Shown here one piece after another: positions 51,801-60,670 of a stretch of 64,000 nucleotides of DNA. The DNA comes from Calditrichota bacterium. Lineage in GTDB: Bacteria > Electryoneota > RPQS01. The stretch covers positions 62,001 to 126,000 of the forward strand of contig JACJVZ010000001.1 in assembly GCA_020637445.1 (NCBI GenBank), in the 5' to 3' direction. The translations under genes were made by a program, and so were the position numbers. The number at the start of each line of letters is the position of its first letter. The stretch's first letter is position 1. Below the pieces are notes generated by a model. It saw only the letters and a list, made by a program, of their open reading frames with translations, had not been told where the DNA came from and ran no database searches.

Positions 51801-51947
51801 CAGAACAGGCTTGAAGCCGACCTTCAGGGGATACTGTTGTCTGAGCGGTTTAGCAAGTTGCCCAACGTTTTGGATAACTGGAAACCGATTAGATCGCGGC
51901 TCATGGAGAAAGCCTATACTTCTCGCGACATTTTGTCGTACGCCTAG
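48810..51947 (+). CDS. hsdR: Type I restriction endonuclease subunit (translocase and nuclease)
   Basis: The 1045-residue protein has an N-terminal PD-(D/E)xK nuclease (PDIVLFVNGLPVVLVECKSP), an SF2 helicase with Walker A HTQGSGKSLT (near residue 320) and DEAH (near 423), and a C-terminal helical domain. HsdR translocates DNA and cleaves unmodified DNA distant from the HsdS site. The ATG at 48810 overlaps hsdS. All catalytic motifs seem intact, so the system is probably active. Confidence 0.96.
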   Translation: MPRVDRTPAYIKIDEKNHVEVPFLAQLEGLGWDVIRLEMKDQKPKDTWRTDFSEVILEPVLRQSLKKINPWIEDDQVDDVIRRLTSYTASGLLDNNRRILAMLLENMSVSENRKTGDPDPTVRIIDFENRDNNSFIAVSQPKFRVPATEHHIFPDIVLFVNGLPVVLVECKSPKVKEPIPEAIDQMMRYSQQRGEEKEGVPQLFYFNQFIVATCRQQAKFGTITTHTERHFYRWTDPYPKSLNDLEHGASSPNDQQRLVAGMLDKDNLLSLIRTFTLFKTNDKGKLIKVVGRYQQFRAVKKAVGRLLTGTNRQERSGIIWHTQGSGKSLTMMFMVREMYRHPELSKWKVVFVTDRTQLEQQLRETSQSIGFTVKPADSIAKLKELLPTDSSDLIMAMIHKFQERELQEAFPELNTSQNVLVMTDEAHRSQYKLLGANLDRALPNATKIGYTGTPIDRTEQVFGDYIDKYTMREAIEDGVTLSIVYEGRTHNAEVDDAEAMDTDFQDVFSDCKIDERLKILGYSSRLAYLEAEPTITAKAKDMVKHYVSQVFPNGFKAQVVAVSQEAAVRYKKALESALQGMIEGLEKHNPRKINIERLKQLKVEVVISGGHNDLPHIKEHADSSKHKTHIKSFTLPFDTEDEGVKGDVGILVVMNMLITGFDAPIEQVMYLDRVITDHNLLQAIARVNRVGEEGKDKGFVVDYVGVGHHLKDAIKSYDEREQAEVVKCLSTPAEELNELVAASNSLKEMLAKHGLTNLSDHDAFFDLFYDEDVRYDYLEAFKKLTKSLNLVFPRKEALEYLNEYQSLSEINALAASHLNDDRLSLKGVPAKLRRITDAHLVSKGIEQKVAPISIFDDSFIENVKKRSRAKTKAAEVEHAIRHHIEVNINDDPELYASFAEALERIFQDFKDNWQAIFEELEKLRARIRNLPQPPAGLTRKKHMPFFRILAREIYGKRFGDDTFTDEEEDNLVELTHEVVETIVRETKLIGFWDSTPSQNRLEADLQGILLSERFSKLPNVLDNWKPIRSRLMEKAYTSRDILSYA

Positions 51948-51952
51948 TTACA

Positions 51953-52627
51953 ATGACAATCACATACGAAACGCGACACTCAAAACGCAAAACCATTTCG
52001 ATAACCGTCGAACGGGACCGTTCCGTAGTGGTACATGCGCCATTGGGTACGACAAAGGGAGCCATCGACCGTATTGTCGAAAAGAAGAAGTCATGGATAA
52101 AGGAAAAACTCCGGCATCCCTTGAAGTATGACAATGAAAAGCGACCTGTTGAATTTGTTTCAGGCGAATCTGTGTACTACATGGGCAGAGAATATCGACT
52201 TGAAATTCGCAAGGGCGGCAACGAGACAATCGAAATTCAAGGGTCATTCATTGTTACAAGTTCAAGTAGGGAGCGTGCACGAGAAGTATTTCGCAATTGG
52301 TGCAAGTCCGAGGCTCGCGAGAGATTCGTGCCACGCGTCCACGAAATTGCGAAACGACTCGGAGTTTTACCAAGCCGCGTATCGATCACGGACTCCAAAT
52401 ACAGGTGGGGATCCTGCACTCCGAAAGGTACTGTAACTCTAAATTGGAGACTTGTGAAAGCTCCCCCTACAGTAGTTGATTACGTGATAGTACACGAATT
52501 AGCGCATCTCAAAGAACTCAATCACTCTCCGGACTTTTGGACGATCGTAAAGACGCACGCCCCGAAACAGAGAGAAGCGAGGGAGTGGCTGAAGCAGCAC
52601 GGAAGTGCTCTGGAAGCAAATTTCTAA
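51953..52627 (+). CDS. YgjP-type (DUF45/M48-like) zinc metallopeptidase of the restriction operon
   Basis: The 224-residue protein has the zinc-binding motif HELAHLKELNHSPDFW near the C-terminus and the RWGSCTPKGTVTLNWRLVKA region of the DUF45 family. It begins 5 nt after hsdR. Homologues often accompany type I restriction genes; a role in protein turnover of the complex, or as a toxin-like part, has been suggested only by association. No export signal is visible. It is probably cotranscribed with hsdMSR. Confidence 0.88.
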   Translation: MTITYETRHSKRKTISITVERDRSVVVHAPLGTTKGAIDRIVEKKKSWIKEKLRHPLKYDNEKRPVEFVSGESVYYMGREYRLEIRKGGNETIEIQGSFIVTSSSRERAREVFRNWCKSEARERFVPRVHEIAKRLGVLPSRVSITDSKYRWGSCTPKGTVTLNWRLVKAPPTVVDYVIVHELAHLKELNHSPDFWTIVKTHAPKQREAREWLKQHGSALEANF

Positions 52628-52742
52628 TACGCTGCTCCATACACGAGCATCATACAAAAGTATCTCATCGCATGAAAATGCCAAAACTCATACATGATTT
52701 CGCAACACCGATTCTCGGTTAATCACCGAGGACAGAGTACCT

Positions 52743-54026
52743 GTGAAGCTGCGAAATGTTTCGTTTACAGTTTGGCTCCAGAGCCACAGCAAGAAGGACC
52801 CCGAGGAGAAATGGCTTCGCGAACTTTACCCGTGGCCAGTACTTGCGCAAGTAGACTACGATGAAAGGCAAATTGGCAAGCCCCAAGTAATTGAATTTGA
52901 TGGTGCCGGGTACTTGATTACTCTAGAGTCCATGAAATGGCAACCGACGCATGGCACCTATAGGTATCGTTTACACGTTGAGTCAGACGGGCTTGGGTGG
53001 CACGCAAGATCGTATTCAGATAGGTTTGATTTGTGCGCAACTCCGGACGGCTTGTTTGTGACACTTTTTCACACAAGCAGACAAGAGCCACTCGAAAGAA
53101 TTGCGAGGGCGTTCTTTGCGCGCCGATGGGAAGATATTAATCCAAGGTTGTTCGAGAATCTTGCTGTATCTCGATTTCTAGCTGCAAGCATCGTTGCACA
53201 AATAGTAGAAGACCTTTCTTGGGAGATTCCGCTTACGCACTACCCAAACGCACGTCTTTCAGGAACTGTGGCGCCAATGTTCGCAAACGGCAACAACTTA
53301 TGGCTGGGGTATCGCTTCTTGTCGGAAACTGCTTACGCATGGGCGCGAACGGCCGCCTTGATGTCCCAGCAAGTAGTTGCTTTGTACTTCGCTGATACGA
53401 AGTACCAGTACAAAGTCGATTTGCCACAAAATGCCAGAGTCTTGTCAGTCGTTGAAATGGATAAGAACGAGCTCGGAGGTCGCTACCACGACTACATACG
53501 CATTCTCCTGCGAGGATTAGAGCTACCTAATGGCGTTTCAAATATCGACCTACTCAGTTCCATAGTTGAGGGACGGATTGAGTCTCCTCCGATCTCAATC
53601 TCGGAGGCAGATGTAAACGAGTCACTAGCGGCCCTAAAGTGTCCTTGTTTCTCAAAGTCTGAGCTCCGCTATCAACTTGCCGCTGCAGTTGTTCTGAACG
53701 CATGGATCGAAGCAGAACGACTCCTAGGCTTTGTTAAGCGGAAGAAATTCTATGCCTTTAAGCAAAAGGTTGGTACGCTAGCGCGGTGGGCCAGTGAGTT
53801 CAGTCCTCCAGGTGTACAAGTGTGGACAGAGGTCATTGACAAGGATCATGGAGCAGTTGTCTACATTCGAATCGACAACGTCGACTTTAGCTTTCATGCA
53901 ATTCCAAGTCAAGACAAGTGGAGCAACTCAAAAACGCCTACACCTGCTTGGAGCGGTGTTCGCTTGAAGCCCATTGCTCCTATCGTCTTAAAGTGGGCCA
54001 GATCAATGCGTGATTCAAACGTCTAA
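52743..54026 (+). CDS. Orphan protein of unknown function in defence island
   Basis: The 427-residue frame begins at a GTG (MKLRNVSFTVWLQSHSKKDP in translation). A beta-rich N-terminal domain of about 110 residues precedes a largely helical C-terminus (AAAVVLNAWIEAERLLGFVKRKK). No family, catalytic motif or membrane segment was recognised. It lies 115 nt after the metallopeptidase gene. The end abuts an IS3-family remnant. The GTG start lacks a strong ribosome binding site. Its position between a type I system and other defence genes suggests, but does not show, a defence role. Confidence 0.65.
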   Translation: MKLRNVSFTVWLQSHSKKDPEEKWLRELYPWPVLAQVDYDERQIGKPQVIEFDGAGYLITLESMKWQPTHGTYRYRLHVESDGLGWHARSYSDRFDLCATPDGLFVTLFHTSRQEPLERIARAFFARRWEDINPRLFENLAVSRFLAASIVAQIVEDLSWEIPLTHYPNARLSGTVAPMFANGNNLWLGYRFLSETAYAWARTAALMSQQVVALYFADTKYQYKVDLPQNARVLSVVEMDKNELGGRYHDYIRILLRGLELPNGVSNIDLLSSIVEGRIESPPISISEADVNESLAALKCPCFSKSELRYQLAAAVVLNAWIEAERLLGFVKRKKFYAFKQKVGTLARWASEFSPPGVQVWTEVIDKDHGAVVYIRIDNVDFSFHAIPSQDKWSNSKTPTPAWSGVRLKPIAPIVLKWARSMRDSNV

Positions 54027-54226
54027 TGTCTTGGCTAAGAAGAACTTTGCTTCTGATCGAGAAGTGGCGGGTGCTTTATACCACGGTTAGACCACATAAC
54101 ACACTGGGCTATCCGCCACCCGCGCCGGAAGCAGAAAACAATAGCTTCCGTCTCCGCCAAGCTGCGACGGAAGTAACCAAGTGTAATCCTACAACTGGTA
54201 CAGAGAATGGGGGCAGACCATTGTGA
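54026..54226 (+). pseudogene. IS3-family transposase (orfB) C-terminal remnant
   Basis: The frame contains EKWRVLYTTVRPHNTLGYPP, the conserved C-terminal part of IS3-family integrase-type transposases. About 200 preceding residues, including the DDE core, are absent; the fragment is fused by frame to the preceding stop region. The segment 54184-54220 resembles an IS right end and recurs at 60671-60706. It is a decayed IS, not functional. Confidence 0.75.
54184..54220 (+). repeat. IS right-end repeat, copy 1
   Basis: The segment runs from TAATCCTACAACTGGTACAG to GGGGCAGACCA; reversed it starts TGGTCTGCCCCC, an IS3-like terminus. It matches 60671-60706 in the same orientation, with few differences. 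Confidence 0.6.
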
Positions 54227-54303
54227 CCTTCGTTTGGACCAAAAACTCACTGAAGATACAAAGCGAGAGTAAGGCATAGCCTACAATCAATAGAGGGCAT
54301 TCT

Positions 54304-55911
54304 ATGAAAGCGATTATTACGTGGATCGTCATTACGGTGACTTGTCTAATCGTAATGCCGACGCTGGGTTGGAATCCGTCCGACTTCTTTCACCAGTACT
54401 GGCCTAAACCTGTTGCATCTTTTCTGTCATTCTTGGCAAGCGCAAAATTCCTATTGCCAGTTGCAATACCTGTTTGCATTTCTGGCTTGTTCGGAAAGAG
54501 TCGTCCGACGACAAAAGAATTTTACAGACATCGTCCAGTCTGGGTGTTCGTTTCGTTTGCTACCGCTGCTGTTATCTGGTTGATAATGCTAGTCGGCTGG
54601 AAGACAGAGATTACAATGCCCAACTCTACCACGCTTGGCGCAGATGGTATTAGGTACGATTGGCTGTCGCGACTAGGTGTGATAGTTTTGCTTGCTGGCG
54701 TGGCAGCATTTTTCATCAAGAGGCCATTGACATCCAGTTTTTTCAAAGATTTGCGCCAACAAGCTTCAGGAGACAATGGTTCGATCTCAAGGACAATCAC
54801 CGGCGGTGTGCACTGGTGGAGCTTGATCTCTCTGCTGGGTACCGCTACGCTGGCGTTCATAAGTTTCGAGTGGTTGTCGCTCGACTCGTCGCTTGCATGG
54901 AAGTTGATTGTCATTGTTCCGGCATTTCTGTGCTTTTGGCTGGTGGGAGGTGTGATGGTGTTGCATGTCAATGAGATAGGCATACTAACTTCGTACAATA
55001 ACCCTAACCCTCATCCTTGGGTCCTACGCCGTTCAGTTGACCATCAAAAGGGTTACATTGAGCAGGACGCCTATCATACGGATAAAACAAAGGATTCTGA
55101 CGGTACAGTTCTGAGGACAGGATTGAACATTTATTGCTTACCGTTCTGGCTTCCTTTTATCGGAATCACTCTCTTAACGAGAGAAATCGAACAACGCTTC
55201 GGTACAACTCCCCTATTCCCGACGAAGCCAGTTGCGAGTGACGGACAACCAGATGACCCCAATCGGAGAAGACTCGTTGGCCCGAAAGTGCAGATAAAAT
55301 TTCGCATGCGCGTTTGCTGGAACGAGGCACCTTTTACTTTTTTACACATATCCTTTTCTGAACAGAACAATATTCGCCAGAATGCAGTCAAAGCGCTTTC
55401 CGCTTTGATGGTTAATAAATTCAGCGAGATGAGTGTTGAAGAGGTATACACTTTGCTCCATTACACTCCCTATCGTAACACGGGTAGTGGTGATGCTAAT
55501 CGTATCACATCCGATTTAGCTGAAACGCCATGGGATAGGTTTCAAAGTGAAGCAGCGCGCCTTCTCTTTCAGGAGTTCGGTGCCAGAGTAATAACGATTC
55601 AAATTGAAGACATTAATCTAGATCCCGATCTTGAAAGAGCTATTCAGGCACAGGCTGCGGCCACTACAGAAGTGGAACGCCAGACGATCCTTGGGCAAGC
55701 CGAGGGGCGTAGAGAAGCCAGCCTGATAAAGGACTTTGCTCGACAAGTTTTCGGAATTCCCGCCAATCAGGAAGTTTCTGAAGCAAAAATGTTGGAAGCA
55801 TTAGCGGAGTACAACAAACTAAACAAATTCAGAAACTCCAACATAGTGATTGACGGGAGTGACGAAAGGCGGCAAATTATTCTGGGCATTGATTATAGCC
55901 GAACACGTTAG
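54304..55911 (+). CDS. Membrane protein with SPFH/Band-7-like domain
   Basis: The 535-residue protein has about five membrane segments in its first 230 residues and a long soluble part. The segment near residue 425 (FGARVITIQIEDINLDPDLE, then ERQTILGQAEGRREASLIKD) resembles the strand-helix and coiled-coil region of SPFH (stomatin/prohibitin) proteins. These form membrane scaffolds in bacteria. It may organise defence or stress components in the inner membrane; there is no direct evidence. No close operon neighbours: 77 nt after the IS remnant and 125 nt before the WYL gene. Confidence 0.65.
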   Translation: MKAIITWIVITVTCLIVMPTLGWNPSDFFHQYWPKPVASFLSFLASAKFLLPVAIPVCISGLFGKSRPTTKEFYRHRPVWVFVSFATAAVIWLIMLVGWKTEITMPNSTTLGADGIRYDWLSRLGVIVLLAGVAAFFIKRPLTSSFFKDLRQQASGDNGSISRTITGGVHWWSLISLLGTATLAFISFEWLSLDSSLAWKLIVIVPAFLCFWLVGGVMVLHVNEIGILTSYNNPNPHPWVLRRSVDHQKGYIEQDAYHTDKTKDSDGTVLRTGLNIYCLPFWLPFIGITLLTREIEQRFGTTPLFPTKPVASDGQPDDPNRRRLVGPKVQIKFRMRVCWNEAPFTFLHISFSEQNNIRQNAVKALSALMVNKFSEMSVEEVYTLLHYTPYRNTGSGDANRITSDLAETPWDRFQSEAARLLFQEFGARVITIQIEDINLDPDLERAIQAQAAATTEVERQTILGQAEGRREASLIKDFARQVFGIPANQEVSEAKMLEALAEYNKLNKFRNSNIVIDGSDERRQIILGIDYSRTR

Positions 55912-56036
55912 TCCGAGTTGCCCCCGGCAGATTGCTGTCCACATCTACATTGCCTCATTCACTTGGCTGTTTGCCCCCCGCTGTTGCTCCTTCACTGTTT
56001 TAGTCAGCGCTTTTGGCACAAAAGAATAGGGACAAC

Positions 56037-57008
56037 ATGCCCGACCTAAACCACCTTCAACGCGCACTGCGCATTCTTCAGCGGTTGATGACTCACGATC
56101 GAGTCACAGTTGCGGAACTGCATGAACTGCTAGACAAACAGGTCGATAAGCGTTCGATTCAACGGATGTTGAATTCCATAGAAGGCGCGAATATCCCGTT
56201 GCGATTTGAAACCGGAGCACATGGTGTTCGGTACTACAGATTGCAGCGGGAATTTGATTTTGTGCCGATGATGCTGGAGCCGGATGACTTGTTGGCGGGC
56301 ATTCTTTTGGGACAGTTCAAAGAACTGTTTCAAGGCACAAAGATTGGCGACAATATCAAACGTGTCTTTGAACGCATGGAGCAGCTCGTGCCGCCCGATG
56401 GAGTCGAGATCGCTTCAGCATTCTGGGATGTCAATGATGCTTTCTCGTATCACGAAGCTGGTCGAGTCGACATCAAGCCATTCAGCCACGTCCTGATGGA
56501 CCTGTTCAAAGCACTTCTGGCGCGCAAAGTGTGTTGGGTGAAGTACAAAGGGAAGTCGTATCAGATTCATCCATACAGTCTGATTCTGCATACCGGATCG
56601 CTCTACGCAGTCGTCTTTCAACCTTATCACAAGTCGTACATCTATCTGTCGTTGCCACGCATCGAGGAGATTACGCCGACTGACGAGATCTTTGAACGTG
56701 ATCCCAAGTTTAGCCTAAGAGAGTTTATGAAGGACAAGTTCGGCATCTGGTCGGACAAGCCTGCGACAGTGAAAATCAAATTCGCCAAGCTTGTTCGTCC
56801 GTCAATAGAAGGACGCGTCTGGCATCACAGTCAGTCGATAAGAGAACTTAAGTCCGGTGACATCGTACTCACAATGAAAGTAGGTATTACGGAAGAACTG
56901 ATTGCGTGGATTCTGCGATGGGGGAAGTATGGAATCGTGCAGTCCCCTAAGAAGCTGCAAGACAGAATCAAGCGGACCCTAAGAGAAACTCTGAAGAGTT
57001 ACAGATAG
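56037..57008 (+). CDS. WYL-domain transcriptional regulator
   Basis: The 323-residue protein has an N-terminal winged helix (RALRILQRLMTHDRVTVAEL), then a WYL domain (HPYSLILHTGSLYAVVFQPYHKSYIYLSLPRIEEI) and a WCX-like C-terminus. WYL proteins sense ligands such as oligonucleotides and often regulate defence operons (BrxR and CapW types). I prefer the ATG at 56037 (AGGGA upstream) over a TTG at 56013. It is the first gene of a set with a Fis-type protein and a DUF2779 nuclease, which it probably controls. Confidence 0.87.
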   Translation: MPDLNHLQRALRILQRLMTHDRVTVAELHELLDKQVDKRSIQRMLNSIEGANIPLRFETGAHGVRYYRLQREFDFVPMMLEPDDLLAGILLGQFKELFQGTKIGDNIKRVFERMEQLVPPDGVEIASAFWDVNDAFSYHEAGRVDIKPFSHVLMDLFKALLARKVCWVKYKGKSYQIHPYSLILHTGSLYAVVFQPYHKSYIYLSLPRIEEITPTDEIFERDPKFSLREFMKDKFGIWSDKPATVKIKFAKLVRPSIEGRVWHHSQSIRELKSGDIVLTMKVGITEELIAWILRWGKYGIVQSPKKLQDRIKRTLRETLKSYR

Positions 57009-57047
57009 CACGTCATGATTTGTCGCTCTGGCTGGTATTTTTCAGCC

Positions 57048-57395
57048 ATGAAGACAACATCTCCCACCCCAAAGCCCGGCCGCAAGATCGTTATCGATCT
57101 TAAGTCTGTTCCTGTTAACTACAAAGCGGCAACGAGGTTATTCTGTCAGCGATATCTAACCGCAGCACTACGAATGTACTCATGGAATGTGACCAAATGT
57201 GCAAAAGCGCTTGGAATCAGCAGGAGGACATTGCAGCTCAGGATGAGGCAGTTTGGAATTCAGGAGGGCATGAACATCGAGTCCAATGCGCATTTCATCA
57301 CTGCAAAAGAAACCTCAATGGCTATTGACTCCGATTCGGCATTAGAACCTACTTCCTTAGATGTCAGCAGCCGGAGTGAAAATGTCGTCCAATAA
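57048..57395 (+). CDS. Small Fis-type HTH DNA-binding protein
   Basis: The 115-residue protein has a Fis/NtrC-type helix-turn-helix near residues 48-75 (YSWNVTKCAKALGISRRTLQ). Fis-type domains bind DNA as dimers. The start at 57048 (MKTTSPTPKPGRK) is chosen over an upstream ATG at 57015; neither has a strong ribosome binding site. It lies 39 nt after the WYL gene and overlaps the nuclease gene by 14 nt. The N- and C-terminal tails are low-complexity. It is probably a co-regulator in this module. Confidence 0.75.
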   Translation: MKTTSPTPKPGRKIVIDLKSVPVNYKAATRLFCQRYLTAALRMYSWNVTKCAKALGISRRTLQLRMRQFGIQEGMNIESNAHFITAKETSMAIDSDSALEPTSLDVSSRSENVVQ

Positions 57396-58908
57396 CGGCT
57401 ATCGATATCTGTCCAAGTCTAGGCTAATGGCACTTCATCAGTGCCCATTGCGGCTTTGGAACGAGGTGCACCGACGCGATCTGATGCAGGCGCCGTCAGC
57501 AGAAGCCCAAGCTCGGTTTGACGCTGGAACGATGGTTGGTGAGCTTGCTCGCGATCTCTATCCCCAAGGTAGGTTGATAGCGGAGAAGTACTGGGAAATC
57601 GCAATGGCCAAGATTCACACAAACGAAGCACTGGCCGACAAGTCCATTCCGGCACTGTTTGAACCGGCGTTCGAGTATCGGCAGACCCGCGTACGCTGCG
57701 ATATTCTCGTTCGTGGAAAAGGCGGCTGGCAGCTCTGGGAAGTCAAGAGCGTAGTCAATCCCAAAGAATACCACGTGCTTGACGTTGCAATTCAGGCGCA
57801 TGTACTGAAGAAGTCGATGGAGGCGTCCGGGAGCGACTGTAATTTCGAGAATATTGGCGTAGTCCATCTAAACAATGAATATGTCTACGACGGCAAGAAG
57901 TATGATGCAAATAGTCTCTTCAGCCGATTTGAGTGCTTAGATGAAGCGTTGGACATTGAGATTCCAGTTGAAGACTTGATTTCTGAGGGTCTAGAAATCG
58001 CCACGTCGACAATACCGCCGCAGATTAAGCCTGGCGGTCAATGCACAGATCCTTACGACTGCCCATTCCTTGGCAGTGCCTGTGATGTGCCGGAACGGCA
58101 TCCACTGATGTTGGTGCCAGGCGTTGGTCCGGCCAAGCTTGAGAGTCTTATTGCACAGGGAATCAACACACTGGACGATCTTGCAGCCAGCAGCGTAGTC
58201 TTAAATGGCCCCCAGCAGCGCATGATGAAGGCCGAAGAGACTGGACAATGCGTGGTCGAACCGACATTGTCTGAATATCTGGCGGCAATAGGATATCCCA
58301 GATATCATCTTGACTTCGAGACGTTCATGCCTGCGCTTCCTAGATACAAAGGTACGCGGCCATTTCAGGCGCTGCCGTTCCAGTACTCAGTTCATTTCGA
58401 AGAATCTGAACGACGACCTGCACAGCACTTTGGCTATCTGCATTCGGAAGATTCAGATCCAAGGCGGTTGCTCACCGAGCATATGCTTGATGTCCTTGAA
58501 CAGCACCCAGACGCGCCAGTCCTAATGTACACAGCGTACGAGAAACGGGTTCTCAATGCGCTTGCAGATGAACTTCCTGAATACGCAGACCGATTGAATA
58601 CCGTCGCTGATCGACTCGTTGATTTGTGTGCCATCGTCAAGGACAATATCTACCATCCGGACTTCAACGGCAGCTTTTCTATCAAAAGTGTATTGCCTGC
58701 CTTGGTCCCGGAACTCGGATACGATGATCTTGAAATTGCGGATGGTACAGCGGCTTCGCTGAAGTACATGGAGATGATCGAGCTAGCCAAGTCTGACAAA
58801 ACTTCGGCGAAGGTGATATTGAACCAGCTTTGGGAGTATTGTAAACGCGATACGGAGGCGATGATTGCCGTCGTGTCACGGCTTAACATATTGTCAGCGG
58901 GTATTTGA
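57382..58908 (+). CDS. DUF2779 protein: Cas4-like nuclease with Fe-S cysteines, HhH motif and DnaQ-like exonuclease
   Basis: The 508-residue protein has a PD-(D/E)xK nuclease core (D107, E120-x-K122 in LWEVKS) bracketed by cysteines C21 and C221, C227, C234, as in Cas4/AddB-type [4Fe-4S] nucleases. Residues 245-267 (VPGVGPAKLESLIAQGINTL) are a helix-hairpin-helix-like segment. From residue 308 a DnaQ-like domain starts (HLDFETFMP with D311 and E313), and further acids occur near the C-terminus (LDLCAIV, then CKRDTEAM). This combination fits DUF2779. It starts at an ATG with GGAG 5 nt upstream. It likely degrades nucleic acid; the target is unknown. Confidence 0.85.
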   Translation: MSSNNGYRYLSKSRLMALHQCPLRLWNEVHRRDLMQAPSAEAQARFDAGTMVGELARDLYPQGRLIAEKYWEIAMAKIHTNEALADKSIPALFEPAFEYRQTRVRCDILVRGKGGWQLWEVKSVVNPKEYHVLDVAIQAHVLKKSMEASGSDCNFENIGVVHLNNEYVYDGKKYDANSLFSRFECLDEALDIEIPVEDLISEGLEIATSTIPPQIKPGGQCTDPYDCPFLGSACDVPERHPLMLVPGVGPAKLESLIAQGINTLDDLAASSVVLNGPQQRMMKAEETGQCVVEPTLSEYLAAIGYPRYHLDFETFMPALPRYKGTRPFQALPFQYSVHFEESERRPAQHFGYLHSEDSDPRRLLTEHMLDVLEQHPDAPVLMYTAYEKRVLNALADELPEYADRLNTVADRLVDLCAIVKDNIYHPDFNGSFSIKSVLPALVPELGYDDLEIADGTAASLKYMEMIELAKSDKTSAKVILNQLWEYCKRDTEAMIAVVSRLNILSAGI

Positions 58909-58995
58909 TACTGGGCTGCCCTATTTCATACCAACATGAATCAATTGATTTGCGATCATACTAATATGTAGTAACGCGTAAGAACTGTAAGAACA

Positions 58996-60096
58996 ATGGC
59001 AATTAGACGAAAGCAGCACATTCCCACTTTGCGTGAAATTGTCCGGCGGATTCCCAAAGAAAACGACCTTTTCTCCGAAGTGTTTTCACGTGAGTCAGTA
59101 ATAAATGCGATCGACCGGCTTTTTGTCAAACGCAACATGTATGGATACAGCAGTTGGTTTGTGCTGGAATGTGCTGGAGAGTTATCCCGACAGTACAGCG
59201 ACCTCGCAGCTGCCATGCTTGAACGTGCTGCAGACTACATTCTTGAACGCGATGGCCTACGAAGTGCAGATGAATGTCAGAATCTGGTGTCTGAAGCGGC
59301 GACACATTGGCTTATGTCGGACAATATTGCTGAGTACAACGAAACGAACTTGCATCGTATTTCTATTAGCCTTAAGTCAACTAAACAACGTGAGCTTTTT
59401 GTTTCAGAGGAACATCTCGGTAGTCTAATTGTGCTGTACGATACAGCAGAAAGATACTTTGAATCAGGTAATTTGGAAAGGGCTCTTGAGACGTTTCAGC
59501 TATTTATGAGAGAGATGGAAGTCGAAGAACAGTACGTGGCGGCCGGTGATGCAGCCTTAAGATGTATGTTGGTTTGTGCTGCATTGGAGAATTGGCCTAA
59601 GACCCAAGATTTCGCCTTGGAGTCGCTGGAACTGTATAAGCGATCAGAAGAGGATATGGATCTAGACGATATGCTTCTTTGCAATTACTACACGGGCAAA
59701 GCCATGTACTTCATGGCGGCAGCCGCTAACGCTGGCAGTATTATAGATTGTCTTACTTTCTGCAAAGAGGATGATGAAGACAGAGAGATGCTCACAAGAA
59801 ACGGAGTTGACTTCCGCGAGATGGATCAAATGCTAGCGAGATGCCATGCAATACGAGGCGAACTGTGCTTTCAGAAATGGGCCTATCAAAACAACTCGAC
59901 GCTTCTCAGCGATGCTGAGGCTGATCTAATAAAGTCAGCAGAGATGCTTGAGGAAGAGCCGGAACGCCCGCGCAGAGTACTGGCACGAGTGTACGCCGCA
60001 TTAAGCACCGTCTATAGTGCAAAAGGTAGCATAGATGAAGCAGCAGAATATCGCGAAAAAGCTCTTAGATTCGGATTTGATTTATCCGAAGAATAA
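58996..60096 (+). CDS. Helical-repeat (TPR-like) protein of unknown function
   Basis: The 366-residue protein is predicted almost entirely helical with paired helices (ETFQLFMREMEVEEQYVAAG, DAALRCMLVCAALENWPKTQ, ARVYAALSTVYSAKGSIDEA) that resemble TPR repeats, clearest near the C-terminus. It is probably a scaffold or interaction module. It lies 87 nt after the DUF2779 gene on the same strand. No catalytic motif was seen. Confidence 0.65.
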   Translation: MAIRRKQHIPTLREIVRRIPKENDLFSEVFSRESVINAIDRLFVKRNMYGYSSWFVLECAGELSRQYSDLAAAMLERAADYILERDGLRSADECQNLVSEAATHWLMSDNIAEYNETNLHRISISLKSTKQRELFVSEEHLGSLIVLYDTAERYFESGNLERALETFQLFMREMEVEEQYVAAGDAALRCMLVCAALENWPKTQDFALESLELYKRSEEDMDLDDMLLCNYYTGKAMYFMAAAANAGSIIDCLTFCKEDDEDREMLTRNGVDFREMDQMLARCHAIRGELCFQKWAYQNNSTLLSDAEADLIKSAEMLEEEPERPRRVLARVYAALSTVYSAKGSIDEAAEYREKALRFGFDLSEE

Positions 60097-60162
60097 TGTA
60101 TTAGTATAGTTTGCATTGGCTCCACGACGGGTGGCGCAATAAGAATGCGATATTGAAGAGTA

Positions 60163-60483
60163 ATGGGCAGCACCTACGAAGCAACGTGCCAGTCTTGTAA
60201 CCATCACTTTGATTTCCAAATTAGCGGAGGCATGACATTCCACTATCTGCACTGCGACAAATGTGGGGCTGGTAAGGCCATCGCCTTTGACGAACTTGAA
60301 GTTGTTGCTGGCGAACCACAATGTCCTGGGATAAATTTAGATCACAATTTGAAAGTTGAATGCGTTGCAGACAAGTGTCTTTGTGGGGGACACTTTCGAT
60401 TCAATGCGCCAGTTCGATTCCCATGTTGTCATTCAACTGATGTCGATTGGGACGAAGACAATCCGCAAGAGAACTATGACTAG
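60163..60483 (+). CDS. Small zinc-ribbon protein
   Basis: The 106-residue protein has paired cysteines (CQSC, then CDKCG, CLCGGHF and PCCHS) that fit two zinc ribbons. The C-terminus is acidic (DWDEDNPQENYD). Such proteins often bind nucleic acid or partner proteins. It lies 66 nt after the TPR-like gene; GAAGAG precedes the ATG. Confidence 0.65.
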   Translation: MGSTYEATCQSCNHHFDFQISGGMTFHYLHCDKCGAGKAIAFDELEVVAGEPQCPGINLDHNLKVECVADKCLCGGHFRFNAPVRFPCCHSTDVDWDEDNPQENYD

Positions 60484-60576
60484 AGGCATAATACCAGACA
60501 GTTCACAGATCGCGTTAACCACAATTCGGGCTTCGCAGTGAACCCTTTCGGGGGCCTCCGTACTCTTGCTACATTA

Positions 60577-60663
60577 ATACCGAAAGGTTCGCTGGGTTAC
60601 CAACTGTTCGCGCCGGGGACAGAAGAACAATTGCTGCCGTCTCACTCCGCCGGACGGCAGTAA
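60577..60663 (+). pseudogene. Second IS3-family transposase C-terminal remnant
   Basis: The frame reads PKGSLGYQLFAPGTEEQLLP and ends at a TAA, aligning with the C-terminal region (NTLGYPPPAPEAE) of the remnant at 54026. Only about 28 residues are recognisable. Immediately downstream is the shared IS right end. Confidence 0.55.
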
Positions 60664-60670
60664 GTATGCC

